NCBI GenBank assembly: GCA_029880265.1
Contig: JAOUOT010000001.1
Coordinates: 83,485 to 147,484 of the forward strand
Reading direction: 5' to 3'
DNA: 64,000 nt
Source of the DNA: Spirochaetia bacterium
Lineage (GTDB): Bacteria > Spirochaetota > Leptospiria > Turneriellales > JAOUOS01
The stretch's first letter is position 1. Each line of letters starts with the position of its first letter. This document shows positions 58,449 through 64,000 of the stretch, piece after piece. Made by a program: the position numbers and the translations under genes. The notes beneath the pieces were generated by a model. The model had not been told where the DNA came from. It ran no database searches and saw only the letters and a program-made list of their open reading frames with translations.

Positions 58449-61202
58449 ATGCCTAAGTTCATAAGAAATGCAAAGAATTTTTTTCTATTTCAATCTGTAG
58501 CAATTTTTCTTTCTTTATCGGGTTTATTTTATACAATTTTTTTAATTAGGTATAACAATTACTATAATTTTTACAAGGCCCACGCCGAAGAAGACACGGC
58601 CAATCGCTTAAAAAGTCTTAAGCACAGCGTTAACACTATATTTTCAGATCTTATGATTCTTTCAGAATCAGACGAGCTGATAGAGTTTTCTGCAACCGAA
58701 CGCAAACATGATAAACTAAAAACGACACAGACTTTTTTAAAATTTTTGCGATATAAAAATATTTACGATCAAATACGCTATATTGATAATACGGGGCTTG
58801 AGAAAATCAGGGTTAATTACAATTACGGCAATTCTTCTATTATTGAAACGGCGAAGCTTCAAAATAAAAATCAAAGATATTATTTTAAAGAAAGTATAAA
58901 ATTAAATAAAAATGAAATATATATTTCGCCGATTGATTTAAACATAGAAAACGAAGAAATTCAAATACCATTAAAACCCATGCTTAGAATCGCCACTGTC
59001 ATTTTTGATAAAAATCAAAACAAGAGGGGGGTACTTATAATAAATATATTGGCCGATTATATCTTAAAAGATTTCGATTCTAATAATAAAGAAGATTCAG
59101 ACATACACAGTCTCTTAAACGCCGAAGGATACTGGCTAAAAAGCGATTTAAAAGAAAATGAATGGGGTTTCATGTATGCCGAAAAAAAAGATCTTACGTT
59201 TCAAAATAGATTTCCCAAAGAATGGAGCGAAATCATATCAGGCAAAGAAGGAACCATTGAAACCGAAAACGGCATTTTTGTTTTTATAAAAATTTATCCG
59301 GTTCAATTAATGGGAGATTTTTCAAAAAACTCGGCTGTCTTTAATGATAAAAAAATCGAAAACCGACTATGGTATATGATTTCACAGGTTCCTGATTCTA
59401 AATTAAATGAAAAAAGAAAAAGCATTCAGCATGAGCTAATCGTTATCTTTTTAATCGTTTATATCATAATCTTAATATTCAATTATTTGATGTCAAAGTA
59501 TAAAGAAAAAGAGCGTTTATCTGAAGAAGATTTAAAAGCCGCCCAATTACAGTTGACCCAAATCAATTTAACATTCTTAACTTTCACGCAAAACCATGAA
59601 GAAAATATAAATAAAATAACCGCTTTAGCCGGTGAGCTGCTTGAAGGCGTTTGCGCCTTATATAACCGAATTTCTGAGGGCATGCTTTGTTCGCTGGGAA
59701 TGTGGAACGCTCCGGCCGATTATAACCCGTATGATAAACCCGATGGTCATATCTGCTATGACGTAATTAAACTGAAGAAAGACGGCGTTTTTCTGGTTCA
59801 AGATCTGCAAAAATCAATCTACGCGAAAACCGACCCGAATGTGACCGCGTATAAACTTGAAACCTATGCGGGTCACGCGATAAAGCGTTATGACGAAACA
59901 ATAGGCTCTTTATGCGTAGTCTTTCAGCGTAATATTCAACTGACCGAAAACCAGAGAGAAATTCTTGGCATCTTAGCTTCAGCCATTGGGCTTGAAGAAG
60001 AAAGAATGAAAGACGACGCCGATCTTGTAAACGCTCGCATGGCGGCCGAAAACGCGAACCGGGCCAAGAGCAAATTTCTCGCCAACATGAGCCATGAAAT
60101 AAGAACCCCCATGAACGCCATTATGGGGTTTACGAGTATTTTATTTGAAGAAATTGAAGATCCTGAACATAAATCGTATCTTAATTCGGTACAACTTGCG
60201 GGCAAAACTTTGCTGCATCTTATTAATGATATTTTAGATTTATCTAAAATAGAAGCCGGAGCTTTTCATCTTGAAAACAAGGCCTTTAACGCGCACGAAT
60301 TATTTAACGAAATAAAAACCATTTTTTCTCAAAAGGCGTCTGAAAAAAATCTTGATCTTCTGGTAAATATTGACGAGAATCTTCCCGAGGTGATTGTTCA
60401 TGACGAAATTCGTTTGAGGCAGGTATTATTAAACCTGGTAAGCAACGCCATAAAATTTACCGAAAAGGGATATGTCAGGCTATCGGCTTCTAAAGAAATT
60501 TTCGAAAATGATAACAATAGGTTTAACCTGAAATTTTCGGTTGAAGATACGGGCATAGGCATTAAAGAAAAAGATCAGAAGTTAATATTCGATCCGTTTT
60601 TGCAGGCTACAGATCAGTCTCACTCAAAATACGGCGGCACCGGGCTGGGGCTTTCTATAACCAAAAGGCTTATAGAAATAATGGAAGGGAGCATTTTTCT
60701 TGAAAGCGCGGTTGATAAAGGGTCTATTTTTTCGGTTACCATAAAAAATATTGCCGCTAAAGTTTTTGAATCTGACGAAAAAGAAGATAAAAAGACATTA
60801 AAAGATTTGGTTTTTAAGAAATCGAAAATACTGATTGTCGACGATGTGCATGAAAGCAGAGCGAAAATCAGGGGCTTTCTTGAAAAATATAATTTTGAAA
60901 TTTATGAAGCCGAAAACGGCAAAGAGGGAGTAGATTTTGCCCTTGAATTTCGACCTGATTTAATCTTTATAGCGTTAAAAATGCAGGTTATAGAAGAATA
61001 TGTGGCCGTAAAGATACTGAAAGAAAATTCGAAAACAAAGCTGATACCCATTGTTGTTTTAATCGCCCCTGACATGAAGAATGATGAAATTGAAATAAAA
61101 GATATTTGCGATGGTCATCTGAGAAAACCTATTGATAAAAATGAACTATTGAAAGAAACGGCCAAATTTCTCGCGCATCGCGACGACAACGAAAATATAT
61201 AA
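58449..61202 (+). CDS. Hybrid histidine kinase 2, paralog of kinase 1 lacking both PAS domains and with a degenerate receiver
   Basis: Long parallel identity with the 54362 gene; intact NMSHEIRTPMNAIMGF and GGTGLGLSITKRL; REC reads PDLIFIALKMQVIEEYVAV. Confidence 0.94.
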   Translation: MPKFIRNAKNFFLFQSVAIFLSLSGLFYTIFLIRYNNYYNFYKAHAEEDTANRLKSLKHSVNTIFSDLMILSESDELIEFSATERKHDKLKTTQTFLKFLRYKNIYDQIRYIDNTGLEKIRVNYNYGNSSIIETAKLQNKNQRYYFKESIKLNKNEIYISPIDLNIENEEIQIPLKPMLRIATVIFDKNQNKRGVLIINILADYILKDFDSNNKEDSDIHSLLNAEGYWLKSDLKENEWGFMYAEKKDLTFQNRFPKEWSEIISGKEGTIETENGIFVFIKIYPVQLMGDFSKNSAVFNDKKIENRLWYMISQVPDSKLNEKRKSIQHELIVIFLIVYIIILIFNYLMSKYKEKERLSEEDLKAAQLQLTQINLTFLTFTQNHEENINKITALAGELLEGVCALYNRISEGMLCSLGMWNAPADYNPYDKPDGHICYDVIKLKKDGVFLVQDLQKSIYAKTDPNVTAYKLETYAGHAIKRYDETIGSLCVVFQRNIQLTENQREILGILASAIGLEEERMKDDADLVNARMAAENANRAKSKFLANMSHEIRTPMNAIMGFTSILFEEIEDPEHKSYLNSVQLAGKTLLHLINDILDLSKIEAGAFHLENKAFNAHELFNEIKTIFSQKASEKNLDLLVNIDENLPEVIVHDEIRLRQVLLNLVSNAIKFTEKGYVRLSASKEIFENDNNRFNLKFSVEDTGIGIKEKDQKLIFDPFLQATDQSHSKYGGTGLGLSITKRLIEIMEGSIFLESAVDKGSIFSVTIKNIAAKVFESDEKEDKKTLKDLVFKKSKILIVDDVHESRAKIRGFLEKYNFEIYEAENGKEGVDFALEFRPDLIFIALKMQVIEEYVAVKILKENSKTKLIPIVVLIAPDMKNDEIEIKDICDGHLRKPIDKNELLKETAKFLAHRDDNENI

Positions 61203-61356
61203 AAGAGAAATTAGACCAACCGCCATTTTTTTCTATTAGTTCCTATAAAATATAGACGATTCACGCGTAATAATTTATAATAAATAAAATAATAGAATCA
61301 AATAAATCGACGCTGTTCTGTAACCAACTATTACATTATTAGAGAGAGGTAAGCTA

Positions 61357-63219
61357 ATGGAACAAGAAAGTTTGAATAAAACTGAAGAAAGAGATTTGCG
61401 TACAAACATGAACAATTTGAAAATATCAGAAGAAAAATACAGGCTTCATCTTAAACTAACTCCGCTGGGCATCATTGAATGGGATAAAAACTTCAGGGTT
61501 ATCGAATGGAACCCCGCTGCAGAAAAAATATTTGGTTATACCAGAAAAGAAGCTTTGGGTAAACATCCGGCAGATATAATCATACCCGTATATGTTAAAG
61601 AACATGTTGATAAACTCTGGGCCTCTCTATTAAAGAAAAAAGGCGGCGAAAGCAGCGTAAACCAGAATTTGACAAAAAAGGGCCAAGTCATTACATGCGA
61701 ATGGCACAACACTACGTTAACAAACGATGAAGGCAATGTGGTTGCCGTTGTTTCTATTGTCAAAGACATTACCGGTAGAATAAAAATCGAAGAAGCTTTG
61801 GCCGAAAGCGAAAGAAGATACCGCGAAATAATTGGTACTACTCTTGAAGGCTATTGGCTCATCAATACAAATCTTGAAACTATTGACGTTAACGAGTCTC
61901 TCTGTAAAATGCTGGGCTACAGCCGCGAAGAAATGCTGGGTAAAAAGCCCGTTGATTTTGTAGATGAAGAAAACGCGAAAATATTCAGGGCCCAGACGTC
62001 GAAAATATCTACAACGCTCAATCGAAGTTATGAGATTGTATTAAAATCTAAATCTGGCGAAGATATTAACGCCCTGTTTAACGCGACAACAATAAAAGAC
62101 AAAAACGGAAAACCGGCGGGCGGGGTCGCTTTTGTTACCGATATAACTGAACTTAAAAAATCTAAATTTGAGGCAGAAGAAGCAAATATGCTAAAAGATA
62201 AATTTCTGGCCCTTGTTTCGCATGACTTGAAAAACCCTCTTAATGGCGTTATGGGATATTTTCAGATGCTTGAAGACGTAAAATCTCTTACAAACGAAGA
62301 AAAAGATTGGGTTCACGAAGGTTTAAGAGCCGCTGAAGAAATGAATGATTTAATAACGCAAGTATTAAATGTCAGCAGAATTAAAAGCGGCAAAATAAAA
62401 ACAAAGCCTGTTTTCTTTTCGGCAGAAAGAATTGTTCAAAAAATTATTAAAAGTTTTACCAGAAGATTAGAACAAAAAGGCATAAAAATAGTTAATGAGC
62501 TGCCTCTAAATACAAGAATATACGCCGACGAACATCTTTTTTTACAGGCGTTATCAAATGTAATATCAAACGCGATAAAATTTTGTTCAAACGCAGATAC
62601 CATTAGAATTTATGAACATAAAGAAAATCCCGTTACTATTGCGGTAGAAGACACGGGCGCAGGCATTGGTCCTGAAAACCTTCCTTTATTATTTAAGTAT
62701 GAAGAAAAAACGTCTACCCGCGGCACTCATGGCGAAAGCGGAACAGGCCTGGGCCTGCCTTTAGTAAATGATATTATGAGAGCCCATAAAGGCAGAGTTT
62801 ACGCAGAATCTGCGCCAAAAGAAGGCAGTACTTTTTATCTTCAAGTTCCCAAAGTAACGCCGCGCATTTTGCTTGTAGACGACAGCAAGGCCGAGAGAGA
62901 GTTCATAAAGAAATCGCTTGAAAAGCTTGATCTTCATTTCTCAGAAGCTGAAACCGGTCTTCAGGCCTTAGAGGCTCTCGAAAAAGAAATTCCCCATTTA
63001 ATATTATTAGACGTTAAAATGCCCGATATGGACGGTTTTGAATTTTTAGAGATTATCAGAGAAAAAGAATTATCAAAAACTATTCCGGTTCTGGTAATAA
63101 CCATAGACGACAGAATAGAAACAAGAAACAAGATATTTGCCCTTGGCGCCGACGATTTTATCGCAAAACCGATGACAATGGAAAATTTTGAGCCCCGCAT
63201 TCGAAGATTTACCGGTTAA
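61357..63219 (+). CDS. Hybrid histidine kinase 3 (PAS-PAS-HisKA-HATPase-REC)
   Basis: LVSHDLKNPLNGVMGYF, VEDTGAGIGPENLPLLF, GTGLGLPLVNDIM, PHLILLDVKMPDMDGFEFL. Confidence 0.95.
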   Translation: MEQESLNKTEERDLRTNMNNLKISEEKYRLHLKLTPLGIIEWDKNFRVIEWNPAAEKIFGYTRKEALGKHPADIIIPVYVKEHVDKLWASLLKKKGGESSVNQNLTKKGQVITCEWHNTTLTNDEGNVVAVVSIVKDITGRIKIEEALAESERRYREIIGTTLEGYWLINTNLETIDVNESLCKMLGYSREEMLGKKPVDFVDEENAKIFRAQTSKISTTLNRSYEIVLKSKSGEDINALFNATTIKDKNGKPAGGVAFVTDITELKKSKFEAEEANMLKDKFLALVSHDLKNPLNGVMGYFQMLEDVKSLTNEEKDWVHEGLRAAEEMNDLITQVLNVSRIKSGKIKTKPVFFSAERIVQKIIKSFTRRLEQKGIKIVNELPLNTRIYADEHLFLQALSNVISNAIKFCSNADTIRIYEHKENPVTIAVEDTGAGIGPENLPLLFKYEEKTSTRGTHGESGTGLGLPLVNDIMRAHKGRVYAESAPKEGSTFYLQVPKVTPRILLVDDSKAEREFIKKSLEKLDLHFSEAETGLQALEALEKEIPHLILLDVKMPDMDGFEFLEIIREKELSKTIPVLVITIDDRIETRNKIFALGADDFIAKPMTMENFEPRIRRFTG

Positions 63220-63450
63220 AGCTATAAAATATTGCCGTTTTTCTTTGGTTATTATATAAATGAAAAGTAAAAAAGTGCGAGATGGGCGAATATAAATTAA
63301 CAAGAAATCTGATAAACGATATAAAATGATAATTTAATAGAAAATTTCGTATCTATAATCAATTGTCTTATTGTTCTTTGTTTATTTCGTGACTTCCTAA
63401 ATCGCACGTTTCTTATTAAAAGAAAACTAATAAGGTCGAAAGCAAGCAAA

Positions 63451-64000
63451 ATGAAAACGATGTCTGAAAAAGTATACAATGAACTGTCGGCCTTATTTAA
63501 CATAAGCCATACCCTTACAAAAACGTTAAACCTTGAAACTGTGCTGCAAACGACCATTGACAGCGTTTCTCGCCTAGCCAAGCTTGACAGCGGCGCTATT
63601 TATCTCATTAGAGGCGACAAATTATATCTCGGCGCTGCCACGCCGCCTTTACCTGATGAATTTCCTGAAACTTTCAGAAGAGCCAAACTGAACGATCACC
63701 CGCATATACAAAAAGCCATAACTGAATCATATCCGGTTACTATACCCGAGACTGAAGAAGCCGAGTTATCTGCGGCAGAACGAGAAATTGTTACGTCCCG
63801 TAATTTGCGTTCGCTTTTATATATTCCGCTGATTATAGAAAACCGCGTTATCGGCATTTTTATTCTCGGCACAGTGGGCAAGCCCAGAGAATTCTCTGAT
63901 TCAGAATTGAGGCTTTACTATACGGTATCAAACCAGACCGCTTTAGCCGTTGAAAACGCGATTCTTTTTCGAGAAAACCAGAACTATACGGCCAACCTTG
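63451..64000 (+). CDS. GAF-domain signalling protein (3' truncated by window end)
   Basis: MKTMSEKVYNELSALFNISHTLTKTLNLETVLQTTIDSVSRLAKLDSGAIYLI...LRSLLYIPLIIENRVIGIFILG...QTALAVENAILF. Confidence 0.85.
   Translation, partial: MKTMSEKVYNELSALFNISHTLTKTLNLETVLQTTIDSVSRLAKLDSGAIYLIRGDKLYLGAATPPLPDEFPETFRRAKLNDHPHIQKAITESYPVTIPETEEAELSAAEREIVTSRNLRSLLYIPLIIENRVIGIFILGTVGKPREFSDSELRLYYTVSNQTALAVENAILFRENQNYTANL

Noticed and set aside
1-64000. CRISPR array, insertion sequence, prophage or integrase
   Set aside because: No regularly spaced repeats, transposase/integrase motifs or phage structural genes recognised on reading both strands

Overview
This 64 kb window is a dense, AT-rich bacterial chromosome segment. 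Gene content suggests Spirochaetota (Leptospira-like), but that is inference only. Housekeeping genes include infC, metK, lipA, apt, hemW, serS, rpoD, ruvA/ruvC, yebC, xseB, kdsD, hfq and manC, plus two tRNAs (Phe-GAA, Leu-CAA). The accessory and signalling content is rich. It includes a SthK-like cyclic-nucleotide-gated channel and a class III adenylate cyclase with a 7TM sensor. A fused double-DUF1538 membrane protein sits in an operon with a triple PII-like protein. A CHAT-protease-like protein is translationally coupled to an acyl-CoA synthetase. There is a HicB-HicA module flanked by a perfect 42-bp palindrome, and a GT4-GH15 pair. From 48 kb to the end there is a signalling cluster: a CheB-CheR-PAS-HK-REC giant and three hybrid histidine kinases. 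The kinases show duplication, in-frame loss or gain of a 726-bp PAS module, a receiver that has lost its phospho-acceptor Asp, and a CDGSH pseudogene relic between two paralogs. No CRISPR array, IS element or prophage was recognised. All family calls are from reading motifs; no database search was run.
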